Shown here: one piece after another, positions 50,441 through 60,547 of the stretch
Position numbering within the stretch: the stretch's first letter is position 1
How the letters are laid out: each line of letters starts with the position of its first letter
Virus record (IMG/VR): IMGVR_UViG_3300027499_000005
Coordinates: 1-64,000 of that record
Origin: a virus
DNA: 64,000 nt
Direction: 5' to 3' (one strand)
Position numbers and translations under genes: made by a program
Notes under the pieces: model-generated
Seen by the model: only the letters and a program-made list of their open reading frames with translations
What the model was told of the DNA's origin: nothing
Databases searched by the model: none

Positions 50441-52449
50441 AGAAAAGAGTAATAGTTCGCGGACCAGCCTTGTCACAAAGTGGATATGGCGAACATGCGC
50501 GTATGATATTGCGTGGTCTAAAAGAACGGCAAGATCTGTTTGAAACATTTATCATTCCTACTGGATGGGGTCATACTGGATGGATCTCTGACAATAGTGA
50601 ACTACGAACTTGGATAGATTCGCGAGTTCAAGTAACACAGCCATTGCTACAACAAAATCCTTCCTTTGATATCTCGATTCAGGTCTCTATTCCTAACGAG
50701 TTTGAGAGACTAGCTCCAATCAATATCGGTGTTACTGCGGGTGTTGAAACCACCAAGGTATCTCCACAATGGATACAGAAGTGCAATGAAATGACTAAAA
50801 TCATTGTACCTTCTAACTTTGCTAAGTGGGGATTTGAAACCACAACATATCAAGGGCAAGACAAGCTTGGAAATCCAGCTACATTAGAGGTACAGGTTCC
50901 AATCGAAGTCATCTCATATCCGGTTCGTGATGATGTGGAAGAAGCCACAGATTTCGTAGATAAACTTGGTCTTTGGGAAGACGACTTCGCTTACCTCATG
51001 GTCGGCCAGTGGGGTCCAAGAAAGAATATGGACAATGCGATTCGCTGGTGGCTAGAGGAAAACTGGGAGGAAGATGTTGTACTAGTTGTAAAGACTAGCC
51101 ATCGCCGCAATAATGTTATGGACAGGGAGTTCACACAGAATCGTCTAACCGCTCTACTACGCTCAATCGGAGCAGATCCTACTAAACGTAAATGCTCTCT
51201 AAAGCTTCTACACGGCGATATGAGCGAGGCAGAAATGAAGAGTCTCTACGCCCATCCTGCTATCAAATGTATGGTTACAGCCACCCACGGCGAGGGATTT
51301 GGACTACCTTTATTTGAGTTCGCACAAACAGGTAAGCCAATCGTGGCACCCGGCTGGTCAGGAGAACTAGACTTTCTAACTTACCAAAATGAAAAGGGAG
51401 AATCAATCAAAGGTTTTCTAACAGTTGATTATACGATTGGTCCAGTCCAACAAGAAGCAGTTTGGGACGGAGTAGTGCAGGCTGATTCATCTTGGTGTTT
51501 TCCTGTTGAAGCCTCTTATAAACAGAGGGTCAGACAAGTCAGAACTAAGTGGCGCAAATGGAAGCCAAGAGCAGAAGAGCTAGCAGCTAATATCAAGGAA
51601 AGATTCTCTATGAGTCGGATCAACCATTTAGTTGCCGAGAGTGTACTTGGTTCTCCAATCAAGCCTCCCGTAGTCGTTTCTAGAGAGCAGATTCCTAAGA
51701 TTTCGTTGATTACATCTGTGTTTAAGGCAAAACAGTTTATCGATCAACTTATGGAAGATGTGACAAGACAAACTATTTTTGAAGATAAGTGTGAATGGGT
51801 TATCTTGAATGCCAATAAAGCAGGAGATGATTACGAAGAGCGAGTCATACAAAAGTATGTACAAAAGTATCCAAATAATATTATCTATAAGCGTCTTAAG
51901 GAAGATGCTGGTATTTATGACACTTGGAACAAAGCTATTGAAATGTCAACTGGCGACTTTATCACGAATATAAACTGCGACGACCGGCGCGCCCCTTGGG
52001 CACTCGAAAGACAAGCTTCTATACTAGTCTCGGACGCAGAGGTGGATTTGGCTTATAATGATTCTTATGCCGTTCAAGTACCAAATCTATCTTGGGAAGA
52101 TATAAGTCCTGAAATGCAACGATATAACTTCGAACCGTTTTCTAAAGAAGCATTACTGAGATGTAATCTACCACACAACAATCCAATGTGGCGACGAACT
52201 TTACACGATACTAATGGGTATTTTGAAACCAAATACCGTTCTGCCGCTGATTGGGATTTCTGGTTAAGGTGTGCATTCTCTGGTTCTAAGTTTGCAAAAG
52301 CTGATGAAGTCCTTGGAATATATTATGTAAATCCTCTCGGAATGTCAACCAATCCTGAAAACGATTCTTGGAAGAAGCAGGAAGAGAAAGAGATCTTTAA
52401 GAAATACTTCATGAAACTTAAAGAACAACAGCAGGTAGGATCAGCTTGA
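50437..52449 (+). CDS. Fused GT4-GT2 glycosyltransferase
   Basis: 670 residues; ATG 50437 overlaps the previous stop (ATGA), and upstream in-frame starts lie within that gene. The N-terminal ~400 residues are a GT-B domain (THGEGFGLPLFEFAQTGKPI, about 281-300). From about 425 a GT-A/GT2 domain follows (ISLITSVFKAKQFIDQLMED, the DxD-like NCDDRRAP near 513, and YRSAADWDFWLRC). Two different linkages may be made by one protein. Confidence 0.85.
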   Translation: MKKRVIVRGPALSQSGYGEHARMILRGLKERQDLFETFIIPTGWGHTGWISDNSELRTWIDSRVQVTQPLLQQNPSFDISIQVSIPNEFERLAPINIGVTAGVETTKVSPQWIQKCNEMTKIIVPSNFAKWGFETTTYQGQDKLGNPATLEVQVPIEVISYPVRDDVEEATDFVDKLGLWEDDFAYLMVGQWGPRKNMDNAIRWWLEENWEEDVVLVVKTSHRRNNVMDREFTQNRLTALLRSIGADPTKRKCSLKLLHGDMSEAEMKSLYAHPAIKCMVTATHGEGFGLPLFEFAQTGKPIVAPGWSGELDFLTYQNEKGESIKGFLTVDYTIGPVQQEAVWDGVVQADSSWCFPVEASYKQRVRQVRTKWRKWKPRAEELAANIKERFSMSRINHLVAESVLGSPIKPPVVVSREQIPKISLITSVFKAKQFIDQLMEDVTRQTIFEDKCEWVILNANKAGDDYEERVIQKYVQKYPNNIIYKRLKEDAGIYDTWNKAIEMSTGDFITNINCDDRRAPWALERQASILVSDAEVDLAYNDSYAVQVPNLSWEDISPEMQRYNFEPFSKEALLRCNLPHNNPMWRRTLHDTNGYFETKYRSAADWDFWLRCAFSGSKFAKADEVLGIYYVNPLGMSTNPENDSWKKQEEKEIFKKYFMKLKEQQQVGSA

Positions 52450-53111
52450 AAAAAGTGATCTCCTTTTCATTATGGGGGGACAATCCCAAGTATACCGTAG
52501 GTGCATTGAGAAACATCGATTTGCTTCCTATGGTATACCCAGATTGGGATGCGTACTTCTATGTTGGAAAAACAGTCCCGGATAAGATACTTTATCATAT
52601 GGAAATATATGATAATGTTAAGATTATCCATAAAGAAGAGAATAACGATTGGACTTCAATGTTTTGGAGATTTGAAGCGGTAAGTGAGAAAGATTCATAT
52701 ATTATATTTCGGGACACAGATTCAAGGCTTAATATTAGAGAGAAGTTGGCCGTAGATCAGTGGATAGAAAGCGGCAAAACATTTCACATTATGAGAGATC
52801 ATCCTTTCCATCGTGTACCTATTCTGGGAGGGATGTGGGGATATCATAACAACGGCAAGTACGCAGTAGAACAGATGCTTAATAAGTTTAAGACCTCCGA
52901 AGCCACTAATGAATATGGTACAGATTACGCATTCCTTCAGAAGTATATCTACCCTCTAACATTACAGGACTCGGTTGTACATGACGAGTTCTTCGATCAA
53001 AAGCCATTCCCTAGTAGCAGAGAAGGATTGCAGTTTGTTGGACAAGTTTTCGATGAAAACGAGAATACCGTCGAAGAGCATTTGAAAGCACTCGCGGAAC
53101 ATATAAGATGA
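52446..53111 (+). CDS. Glycosyltransferase-like protein with DxD
   Basis: 221 residues from TTG 52446, overlapping the previous TGA. VISFSLWGDNPKYTVGALRN, YIIFRDTDSRLN (DxD near 88-90) and ILGGMWGYHN (about 121) fit GT-A enzymes related to GT32/GT8-type proteins. Overlaps the next start. Acceptor unknown. Confidence 0.72.
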   Translation: MKKVISFSLWGDNPKYTVGALRNIDLLPMVYPDWDAYFYVGKTVPDKILYHMEIYDNVKIIHKEENNDWTSMFWRFEAVSEKDSYIIFRDTDSRLNIREKLAVDQWIESGKTFHIMRDHPFHRVPILGGMWGYHNNGKYAVEQMLNKFKTSEATNEYGTDYAFLQKYIYPLTLQDSVVHDEFFDQKPFPSSREGLQFVGQVFDENENTVEEHLKALAEHIR

Positions 53112-54136
53112 GATTCTTCAACATAGATGTTCATGTATCGGTCATAAAAGATATAGAAACTATTTTTAGATCATTTGGTCATAAAATAGATAGTTTATCT
53201 CTATCATCGCATAGCTGGGTTTTTGGCGAAGAAGCAAAAAGACCAGAAATAATAACTTCTGATAACTGGAAGATGATCGATGATGACATGGTAGACAGGT
53301 TTTATGATTTCTATAAAGGAAAGTTGGACGACTATGATGGTTTTGTCGTAACGTATCCACCTGTTTTTTCGAAACTATACGAAAGGTTTAATAAACCAAT
53401 AATAGTTGTGTGTGCTACGAGGTACGAGTTTCCATACACAAACGATGTAGATAAATGGAAAGACTTTAATGCATATTTAGAGAACAACAAAAACATCATC
53501 CTTGTTTCCAATAACTTATTCGATAAGAAATACACTGAGTTATTTGTGAATCGAGAAGTTAAGCTGATAGAGAGCTTATGTTCTTATACAAACTTCAACT
53601 ACGCTCCGACTAAGAAAGAATCTGTTCTATATTCTAAAGTCCATACTCCACCGGTCGAGGGACTAGTCAACAAAAGCATGTTAGGCAGAGTTTCGTGGCA
53701 AGAGTTGTTCTCTTATAAATCTATAGTTCACATACCCTATAATGCTTCCACTATGTCTATATTCGAACAATATTATGCTAATGTACCAATCATATTCCCA
53801 TCAATAGATCTAGCGTCTAAACTATTGAGACAAAACGTACCAATATTTTCTGAAATATCATTTAGACAGATACTTTCGTTAAGACCCGATAGTTTATTTA
53901 ACAACGAAAAAGATATTAATGATTACAAGAATATGGATAATGTGATAGAATGGATAAAACTATCAGATTTTTATAGATTTCCTCACATCACTTATTTCGA
54001 TTCTTTCGAAGAACTAAAATATAGAATAAATGAAGATTACTCATTTTTGTCTTTAGAGATGAAAGATTACAACCTCTCTAGGCAAAGCCAAATATATCAA
54101 GATTGGCGAGAGATATTAGATGGACTAAAATCATAG
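53108..54136 (+). CDS. Probable glycosyltransferase (GT-B like)
   Basis: 342 residues from ATG 53108. FFNIDVHVSVIKDIETIFRS at the N-terminus and SKSIVHIPYNASTMSIFEQY/YANVPIIFPSIDLASKLL in the C-terminal half resemble glycosyltransferase families that act on surface sugars in other phage and bacterial clusters. No DxD. Low AT-rich codon choice matches neighbours. The family assignment is tentative. Confidence 0.55.
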   Translation: MRFFNIDVHVSVIKDIETIFRSFGHKIDSLSLSSHSWVFGEEAKRPEIITSDNWKMIDDDMVDRFYDFYKGKLDDYDGFVVTYPPVFSKLYERFNKPIIVVCATRYEFPYTNDVDKWKDFNAYLENNKNIILVSNNLFDKKYTELFVNREVKLIESLCSYTNFNYAPTKKESVLYSKVHTPPVEGLVNKSMLGRVSWQELFSYKSIVHIPYNASTMSIFEQYYANVPIIFPSIDLASKLLRQNVPIFSEISFRQILSLRPDSLFNNEKDINDYKNMDNVIEWIKLSDFYRFPHITYFDSFEELKYRINEDYSFLSLEMKDYNLSRQSQIYQDWREILDGLKS

Positions 54137-54144
54137 GGTTTTAA

Positions 54145-55146
54145 ATGAGCGATAAAAGAGCATTCATAACGGGGATAAACGGACAAGATGGGTCTTATCT
54201 GGCTGAGTTGCTGCTAGAGAAGGGGTATACTGTTATTGGATTAGAAAGAAGGACAGCCCTGAACAGTTCTGAAAAGAACAAAAACTTATTGAAGATTCTT
54301 GATCATAATAAGTTTATCGTCGAACAGGGCGACGTTTCTGATTTTGCTTCGATATACTCTCTAATAAGCAAATATAGACCAAATGAAGTTTACAATCTAT
54401 CAGCGCAGTCGCATGTAGGTACTTCATACAAATCACCAGTTTCTACAATAGAAATAAACTTTACAGGATGCCTAAACCTTTTGGAGTCCATCAGAATGAT
54501 CGATTCCAACATAAAGTTTTATCAAGCCTCAACTTCTGAAATGTTCGGAGATAGTACCAAATCACCACAAAACGAAAATAGTAGTTTTTCACCTGTATCA
54601 CCATATGCCTGCTCAAAGGTAGCAGCACATCATTTAGTTTCTACATATAGAAAGTCTTATAATCTTTTTGCGTGTTGTGGCATTTTGTTTAATCATGAAT
54701 CTCCAAGAAGAGGAGAAGACTTTGTAACGAGGAAAATAACCAAAGCAGCAGCCAGAATCAAACTTGGGAAACAATCCGAGCTAAGACTTGGTAACTTGGA
54801 CGCTTATAGAGATTGGGGATTTGCAGGAGATTATGTTAAGGCAATGTGGATGATGCTACAACACCCCACTCCAGATGACTATGTTATCGCAACTGGCGAA
54901 AGCAATACAGTCCGTGAGTTCTTACAACATGTTTTTGATCGGGCCGGATTAAAAGTCGAAGATCATTTAAAGATCGATCCTAACTTATCCAGACCCTATG
55001 AAGTGTCTAAGATGTGGGGAGATTTCTCTAAAGCAAAAACGATTCTTGGGTGGCAACCTGATATTGGATTTCGTGAACTGGCAAATCTGATGTTTGATGA
55101 GGATTACGCCGAAGAGAAAAGAAATATATTTCTTGATTTACAATAA
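54145..55146 (+). CDS. gmd: GDP-mannose 4,6-dehydratase (copy 1)
   Basis: 333 residues from ATG 54145. Rossmann site ITGINGQDGSYLAELLL, S-T-S near 130 (YQASTSEMFGD), YACSK catalytic Tyr/Lys (about 153-157), and [16 protein letters not shown] with [20 protein letters not shown], all Gmd signatures. Converts GDP-mannose to GDP-4-keto-6-deoxymannose, the precursor for GDP-fucose, GDP-rhamnose and GDP-perosamine. A second copy lies at 60548. Confidence 0.92.
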   Translation: MSDKRAFITGINGQDGSYLAELLLEKGYTVIGLERRTALNSSEKNKNLLKILDHNKFIVEQGDVSDFASIYSLISKYRPNEVYNLSAQSHVGTSYKSPVSTIEINFTGCLNLLESIRMIDSNIKFYQASTSEMFGDSTKSPQNENSSFSPVSPYACSKVAAHHLVSTYRKSYNLFACCGILFNHESPRRGEDFVTRKITKAAARIKLGKQSELRLGNLDAYRDWGFAGDYVKAMWMMLQHPTPDDYVIATGESNTVREFLQHVFDRAGLKVEDHLKIDPNLSRPYEVSKMWGDFSKAKTILGWQPDIGFRELANLMFDEDYAEEKRNIFLDLQ

Positions 55147-55160
55147 GCACATGAGGGAAA

Positions 55161-55943
55161 ATGAGAAACGTCTTACAACTGAACAAGTTCGCTTTCTTGC
55201 ACGACGGTCAAACAATCTTTTTTTGTAAAACGGATTATTTAGGCAGTTTATTTGAAAGTCTAAAATCTAGAACCGAAGAATGTACTATCATCACCGGAAA
55301 TAGTGATTATGAGATAACAGACGAGATAGTTGGTCATGTTCCTCGGTGTGTAACCAAATGGTATGCACAAAACGCTAGCGCAACTTCCGAAATCATACAA
55401 GGTATTCCGATAGGTTTAGAGAATACTGCAAACTGCATTATACAAGGACACGGTATAGGTTGGGAACACGCCAAAAAGAAAGTAGAAATACTTAGTAAGC
55501 CACCGATAAACATCAAACCTACAAGAAAAATGTATGCTAACTTTAGTTTAGATACGCATTCAAGTAGAGTAGAAGTAGCAAGGATATGTTCGAATGTCCA
55601 TGATGTAACCTTGGAACTATCTGATAATCACTCGCAGATAAATAACAAATCCTATTCCGATTATACTAGTAACATACTCGACCATCAAATGATCGTATGT
55701 CCTAGAGGTAACGGTATAGACTGTCATAGAATATGGGAAGTTCTTTATTTGAATAGAGTACCAATCGTAAAGAAAGAAAAAGCTCTGAGATTCTTTGAAG
55801 AGCTACCGATATTATTCTTGGATAGCTGGGATCAACTACAAGACAGGGATTACATCGAAACACAATATAACTTAGTTAAAAACAATGCTTCTGATATGTT
55901 GGATATGGGATACTGGAATGAAAAGGTAGTTTTCGGTGAGTGA
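55161..55943 (+). CDS. Exostosin-like glycosyltransferase (GT47-type)
   Basis: 260 residues from ATG 55161. VTKWYAQNASATSEIIQGIP with IGLEN in the middle, and CPRGNGIDCHRIWEVLYLNR with VPIVKK (about 175-200), typical of exostosin-fold transferases found in phage and bacterial glycan clusters. Overlaps the next gene by 8 bases. Confidence 0.72.
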   Translation: MRNVLQLNKFAFLHDGQTIFFCKTDYLGSLFESLKSRTEECTIITGNSDYEITDEIVGHVPRCVTKWYAQNASATSEIIQGIPIGLENTANCIIQGHGIGWEHAKKKVEILSKPPINIKPTRKMYANFSLDTHSSRVEVARICSNVHDVTLELSDNHSQINNKSYSDYTSNILDHQMIVCPRGNGIDCHRIWEVLYLNRVPIVKKEKALRFFEELPILFLDSWDQLQDRDYIETQYNLVKNNASDMLDMGYWNEKVVFGE

Positions 55944-56766
55944 AAGAGAACACAATATACTCGTAATAGGTAATGGTTTTGTAGGAACTAATCTGTTCAA
56001 CTACTACAATCGTATTACGAACGTCTGCATGACCGACAGGAATATACTAGACCTGTCAGACAAGTCCAGTATTGAGCAGTATTTCCTCATAAACAATGAC
56101 TTTACCCATGTTATATATGCAGCAGGATGTAAAGATGTTAGATATTGTGAAAATAATGAGAATGAAGCATTCTACATAAATGCCGAAGTCGTTAACTTGC
56201 TAATATCATGCCTGAAAGGAGAAAAGTTTATATATATCTCAACTGATTATGTTTTTGATGGTATGGAAGGTAACTATTCTGAGAATCATCCTCCAAATCC
56301 AAAAACAGTTTATGGACTTTCAAAACTACAGGGCGAAGAAAATACATTAAAATACAAGAATGGTATTGTAGTGAGGACTTCTGGAGTTTATGGCTTAGGA
56401 AGTGGTTGGATGGAATGGATCACCGAACAAAGCAAGCATAATAAAGAGACTGTCTGTTATACTGATGTTCGAAATAGTCCGACTTACGCTGAAAACTTGG
56501 CCGAAATGATTCTAGATGTGATCAATGAAGATTTTAGTGGTGTAATAAATCTGAGCGGTCCTGACAGAATAAACAGATTTGAACTTTACAAATATGTTTT
56601 ATCGTGTTACAATATGAACGATAATATTCTAACACAAGGTACTTGTAACGGTACTTTGCCGTATGATATTTCGCTGGATACAAGCAAGTATACTTCCTTG
56701 ACCGGGAAAAGACCAGACTCATTGGAGTTTGGGTTAGATAGACTTATGACTGAGAGCAAAAGATGA
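55936..56766 (+). CDS. RmlD-like NAD(P)-dependent sugar reductase
   Basis: 276 residues from GTG 55936. VIGNGFVGTNLFNYY nucleotide site, IYAAGCKDVRYCE, ISTDYVFDGMEGNY, and YGLSKLQGEE with the catalytic Tyr-x3-Lys (about 127-131). Pattern of dTDP-4-dehydrorhamnose reductases and related SDR proteins. The GDP-sugar made by Gmd may be its substrate. Overlaps the next gene by ATGA. Confidence 0.82.
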   Translation: MSEREHNILVIGNGFVGTNLFNYYNRITNVCMTDRNILDLSDKSSIEQYFLINNDFTHVIYAAGCKDVRYCENNENEAFYINAEVVNLLISCLKGEKFIYISTDYVFDGMEGNYSENHPPNPKTVYGLSKLQGEENTLKYKNGIVVRTSGVYGLGSGWMEWITEQSKHNKETVCYTDVRNSPTYAENLAEMILDVINEDFSGVINLSGPDRINRFELYKYVLSCYNMNDNILTQGTCNGTLPYDISLDTSKYTSLTGKRPDSLEFGLDRLMTESKR

Positions 56767-57659
56767 AAATAAATATTCTAGTTCCATCTGTAAACTCGCT
56801 GAATACCAATAATGACGGTAATAATGTGCAGGGTGATGAACTCGTTGCAAGATTATGGGCAAAAAACTTATTGGATGATGATAGAGTTGGAATAGTAGAC
56901 TTAAACGGAAGACGTAGAGACTATGATGTCTCTATATCTTTTACACCACTTTTGGAAAGTACCGGAGGGTTTAAGGCTCTTTATATGCAGAACTGCTTCC
57001 CAAAACCAGCGTGGCCCGGCACCATCGAAATGTTTCAACAAGTAAAAAACAGATATGATGGGTTTATTTTTCCATCGGAAGGACTTAAAAATGCTTGCGG
57101 GGAGGACGGGCTAGTGTGCCAGTTCGCAACAGATTTAGATTTATTTAATAAGAAGACATACTCAGAAGCCTTCGATCATAATCTATGTTTTGTTGGGAAC
57201 AAAATCAGAAACGAAGGTACAAACCAAAGATATCTTTTCGCAGCCAAAAACAAGGGCCTAGCAATATATGGAAATCCACTCGCTTGGAACTCGGAATACT
57301 GTAAGGGGAAAATATCCATTCCAGATGAGGCAGTATTGTATTCTTCTTCAAAGATATGTCTTAATGCACATCTTGAAGAGCATCTACGATATGGATCGTA
57401 CAACTTCAGGATTTTTAATATACTTGCATGTAGCGGGTTTGTGATTTCTGATTGGTCTCCGCAACTTGAAAAGGAGTTCGGAGAAAGTATTATTTTCACT
57501 GATGGATTTGATGATCTTAACAAAAAGATTGATTTTTATCTTGCAAATCCAACAGAAACGGTTAAGTTTAGAGAAGCAGGTTTTGAGCTTATTAAAAATA
57601 AACATACATTCAAGCATCGTATGAACGACTTGCTTGATTGGTTAGGGAGAAAACTATGA
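56763..57659 (+). CDS. Glycosyltransferase (CgeB/group 1-like)
   Basis: 298 residues. The C-terminal half FRIFNILACSGFVISDWSPQ, LEKEFGESIIFTDGFDDLNK matches the Glyco_trans_1_2 type found in CgeB and many phage clusters. The N-terminus MKINILVPSVNSLNTNNDGN is unusual for GT-B but consistent. Overlaps the next gene by ATGA. Confidence 0.75.
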   Translation: MKINILVPSVNSLNTNNDGNNVQGDELVARLWAKNLLDDDRVGIVDLNGRRRDYDVSISFTPLLESTGGFKALYMQNCFPKPAWPGTIEMFQQVKNRYDGFIFPSEGLKNACGEDGLVCQFATDLDLFNKKTYSEAFDHNLCFVGNKIRNEGTNQRYLFAAKNKGLAIYGNPLAWNSEYCKGKISIPDEAVLYSSSKICLNAHLEEHLRYGSYNFRIFNILACSGFVISDWSPQLEKEFGESIIFTDGFDDLNKKIDFYLANPTETVKFREAGFELIKNKHTFKHRMNDLLDWLGRKL

Positions 57660-59047
57660 AGATTTTATTTGCTAATATTCCAAATATTAAGATCGTTGAT
57701 GGGGAAATACACACTGGTCCAAATGCTGGTTCTCGTTGGCCTTGGACGATCAAAGGAAATCACTTTCACGGATATGCACCATTTCCTTTTTGGTTAGGTT
57801 GGGCTGCTAAGTATGTTCAATCGCATGGTTTCGAAGTCGAACTGTATGATGGTGTAGCTTTGAGACACAGTAGCTTGAACGAAGTGAAACAGAGAATATT
57901 TGATTTTAAACCAGACATCATTTTCTATGATGTTTCGACTCCTACATATAATATTAATAATAGTATAGCTTTATGGGCTAAGAGGACAATAGATTGCAGA
58001 AATGTTTTCTGCGGTCCACACATGAAGGTTTATGCCGAGACATGTATACAAGAAGAACACATTGATAACTGTGTTATAGGCGAATATGACATTCCGGCAT
58101 TAGACATCTGCCAGAAACTAGAAAACTCAAAGGAAATATACAGATTCGAACATCTTACTAATATAGATACTCTTCCGAACGGCGAAAACTTTGTTCCGTT
58201 AAGACCACTAGAGTATATTGGCAACTACTACGAACCAACTATGATAACTCCCAGAGTACAGCTAACAGTTCAGACTTCTAGAGGATGTCCGTTTAAGTGT
58301 ACTTATTGTCAATGGCCGAAAGTAATCAATAATGGACAATATAGGGCTAGAAAACCGGAGTTCATTTTGGACGAAATAAGACAAGTTAAAAGACAGTTAA
58401 ATGGAAATCTTGGTAGTATTTTGTTTGATGACGACACTTGGAATCTAGGAAAATCTAGAATCGAAAGCCTTTGTGATGGTCTGAAAGACATCGGGGTTCC
58501 TTGGACAATGATGGGTAGGATTGATACAAGCACACCAGATATCTATAAAAAAATGGTTGATAGTGGATGTGTCGGAATGCGATTCGGTATAGAATCATTT
58601 AACCAAGAACTCTCCAATAACGTTAAAAAGAAACTCGATACAACAAAGGCATATAATAATCTTAAATACATTGTGACTAACTTCTCTAATATGGAGTTTC
58701 ATTTTACAACAATGAAGAACCTTCCCGGTGAAAAGGCGGGAAGTTGGGAAAGAGATCAGGAGATCTTAAAAGAACTAGAAGCTTTGGGCAGGAAGAACAA
58801 TAATAGAGTTCATTGGCAAATAAGTGATTGCGTTCCCTTTCCCGGTACTGAGTTATGGGAAGAGTTGGTTGAACTCGGTCATGGCGATAAGCTAAAAGAC
58901 TTCTCACTCTATGACGGGTCGCCAAGTAACAGTAGAACCTTGGCAGAAACTGTTGGCTGGCTTGGAGAAGACTATAGGCCAAAATATTCTGAATATTCTG
59001 GTATAGATGGGAAGTTATCAAACTACAATAAAGAAGAGGATAGATGA
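57656..59047 (+). CDS. B12-binding radical SAM protein
   Basis: 463 residues from ATG 57656. N-terminal Rossmann-like cobalamin domain (FANIPNIKIVDGE, FKPDIIFYDVSTPTYN). Radical SAM motif SRGCPFKCTYCQWP (about 207-220) gives the three Cys for the 4Fe-4S cluster. VGMRFGIESFNQELSNNVKK follows as in the BchE/HpnP-like class. These enzymes methylate or rearrange unreactive carbons. In a sugar operon it may modify a nucleotide sugar or glycan. Confidence 0.85.
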   Translation: MKILFANIPNIKIVDGEIHTGPNAGSRWPWTIKGNHFHGYAPFPFWLGWAAKYVQSHGFEVELYDGVALRHSSLNEVKQRIFDFKPDIIFYDVSTPTYNINNSIALWAKRTIDCRNVFCGPHMKVYAETCIQEEHIDNCVIGEYDIPALDICQKLENSKEIYRFEHLTNIDTLPNGENFVPLRPLEYIGNYYEPTMITPRVQLTVQTSRGCPFKCTYCQWPKVINNGQYRARKPEFILDEIRQVKRQLNGNLGSILFDDDTWNLGKSRIESLCDGLKDIGVPWTMMGRIDTSTPDIYKKMVDSGCVGMRFGIESFNQELSNNVKKKLDTTKAYNNLKYIVTNFSNMEFHFTTMKNLPGEKAGSWERDQEILKELEALGRKNNNRVHWQISDCVPFPGTELWEELVELGHGDKLKDFSLYDGSPSNSRTLAETVGWLGEDYRPKYSEYSGIDGKLSNYNKEEDR

Positions 59048-59626
59048 ATGATAACAAGCTATGAAGATATACACGGATGGTTTGATTATAAAGATCTATA
59101 TTCTGAGTTTTCTAGCTTATTAACCGATAGCAAAACTTTTGTTGAAGTTGGTGTATGGAAAGGTAAATCAATATCCTTTTTAGCAACCGACTTAAAACAA
59201 AGCAATAAAAAACCAACTTTATTTGCAATCGATACCTTTAAGGGTACCGCTGGCGACCCAGGGCATAGAGGTATGATAGACTCCCTTCAGGTCAGCTTGC
59301 TGGACCATTTCAAAGAAAATTTGAAACATCTTGAGATTGATGATTATGTAAATATAATAAAGAAAGATTCGGTTGAAGCGTCGGAAATGTTTCAAAACGA
59401 AACAATCGATATAATCTTTATAGATGCTGATCATTCATACGAAGCTGTAAAGAAAGATTTAGAGGCTTGGTATCCAAAAGTAAAGAGAAATGGAATAATA
59501 GCTGGTCATGATTACCTTGGTGATGACTGGCCGGGGGTTAAGAAGGCAGTAGATGAGTTTTTCGTTGATAAAAACACAACTGTTACAGAATGCCCACCTT
59601 CTTCGTGGAAAGCGATAAAGAAATGA
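59048..59626 (+). CDS. Class I SAM-dependent methyltransferase
   Basis: 192 residues from ATG 59048. FVEVGVWKGKSISFLA (motif I), LFAIDTFKGTAGD, IDIIFIDADHSYEAVKKDLE and IIAGHDYLGDDWPGV fit the Methyltransf_24 family, common in glycan clusters as sugar O-methyltransferases. Overlaps the next gene by four bases. Confidence 0.82.
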   Translation: MITSYEDIHGWFDYKDLYSEFSSLLTDSKTFVEVGVWKGKSISFLATDLKQSNKKPTLFAIDTFKGTAGDPGHRGMIDSLQVSLLDHFKENLKHLEIDDYVNIIKKDSVEASEMFQNETIDIIFIDADHSYEAVKKDLEAWYPKVKRNGIIAGHDYLGDDWPGVKKAVDEFFVDKNTTVTECPPSSWKAIKK

Positions 59627-60546
59627 AAAAAGTTCTTCTGACAGGTGCCACAGGATTTGTTGGCAAAAATATAGTTGAAAGATTATCGGACAAGTATGAA
59701 GTAACATCTATTGGTTCGAAACAACACAACCTTATACAACAACATGAATGCGAAGATATGTTGAGGCATATAAGACCGGATTTGGTTATTCATGCCGCAG
59801 GAGCAGTCGGCGGTATAGGTGCCAATAAGCTGAATCCCGGTAAGTTTATGTACGAGAACTTAGCTATGGGTATCAACATGATACACAGTTCTATGATACA
59901 TAACGTTGAAAAGTTTGTGCTTCTTGGTACTGTATGTTCGTATCCTAAGCACACACAGGTGCCGTTTAGAGAAGAGGATTTGTGGCTCGGCTACCCAGAA
60001 GAAACCAATGCTCCATATGGAATAGCTAAAAAGACTCTTATGAGTTTGCTAGAAAACTACCATTATCAATACGGATTCAACGGAGTAAACCTAATACCTG
60101 TTAATATGTATGGGCCATATGATCATTTTAATCTCACAACAAGCCATGTGATACCAGCACTTATATTAAAAATACAAAAAGCTCTTGAATCTAAACAAAA
60201 AGAGGTTATATTATGGGGAACAGGAAAAGCTTCTCGCGAGTTCCTGTATGCACCAGATTGTGCCGAAGCTGTAGAACTAGCTTTGGAAAAGCAGATCCCT
60301 CCAGATCCTATAAATATTGGAACTGGTAAAGAAATAACCATCTCTGAGCTTATGTCTTGCATTTGCGATATAATGAAATATTCTGGAGAGATTGTCTATG
60401 ACACTACGAAACCAGATGGGCAGCCAAGAAGAAGTCTAGATCTTACAAAATCTCGCGAACTTCTCGGATTTGAAGCAAAAACGGATTTGAGAGCTGGATT
60501 GGAACAAACTATAAAATGGTTTTTGAATAATAGGAATATCGAATAA
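59623..60546 (+). CDS. fcl: GDP-L-fucose synthase
   Basis: 307 residues from ATG 59623, overlapping the methyltransferase stop. [15 protein letters not shown] nucleotide site, [34 protein letters not shown], and YGIAKK catalytic Tyr-x3-Lys (about 131). These are WcaG/Fcl signatures: epimerase-reductase converting GDP-4-keto-6-deoxymannose to GDP-L-fucose. Works after Gmd. Confidence 0.9.
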   Translation: MKKVLLTGATGFVGKNIVERLSDKYEVTSIGSKQHNLIQQHECEDMLRHIRPDLVIHAAGAVGGIGANKLNPGKFMYENLAMGINMIHSSMIHNVEKFVLLGTVCSYPKHTQVPFREEDLWLGYPEETNAPYGIAKKTLMSLLENYHYQYGFNGVNLIPVNMYGPYDHFNLTTSHVIPALILKIQKALESKQKEVILWGTGKASREFLYAPDCAEAVELALEKQIPPDPINIGTGKEITISELMSCICDIMKYSGEIVYDTTKPDGQPRRSLDLTKSRELLGFEAKTDLRAGLEQTIKWFLNNRNIE

Positions 60547-60547
60547 T

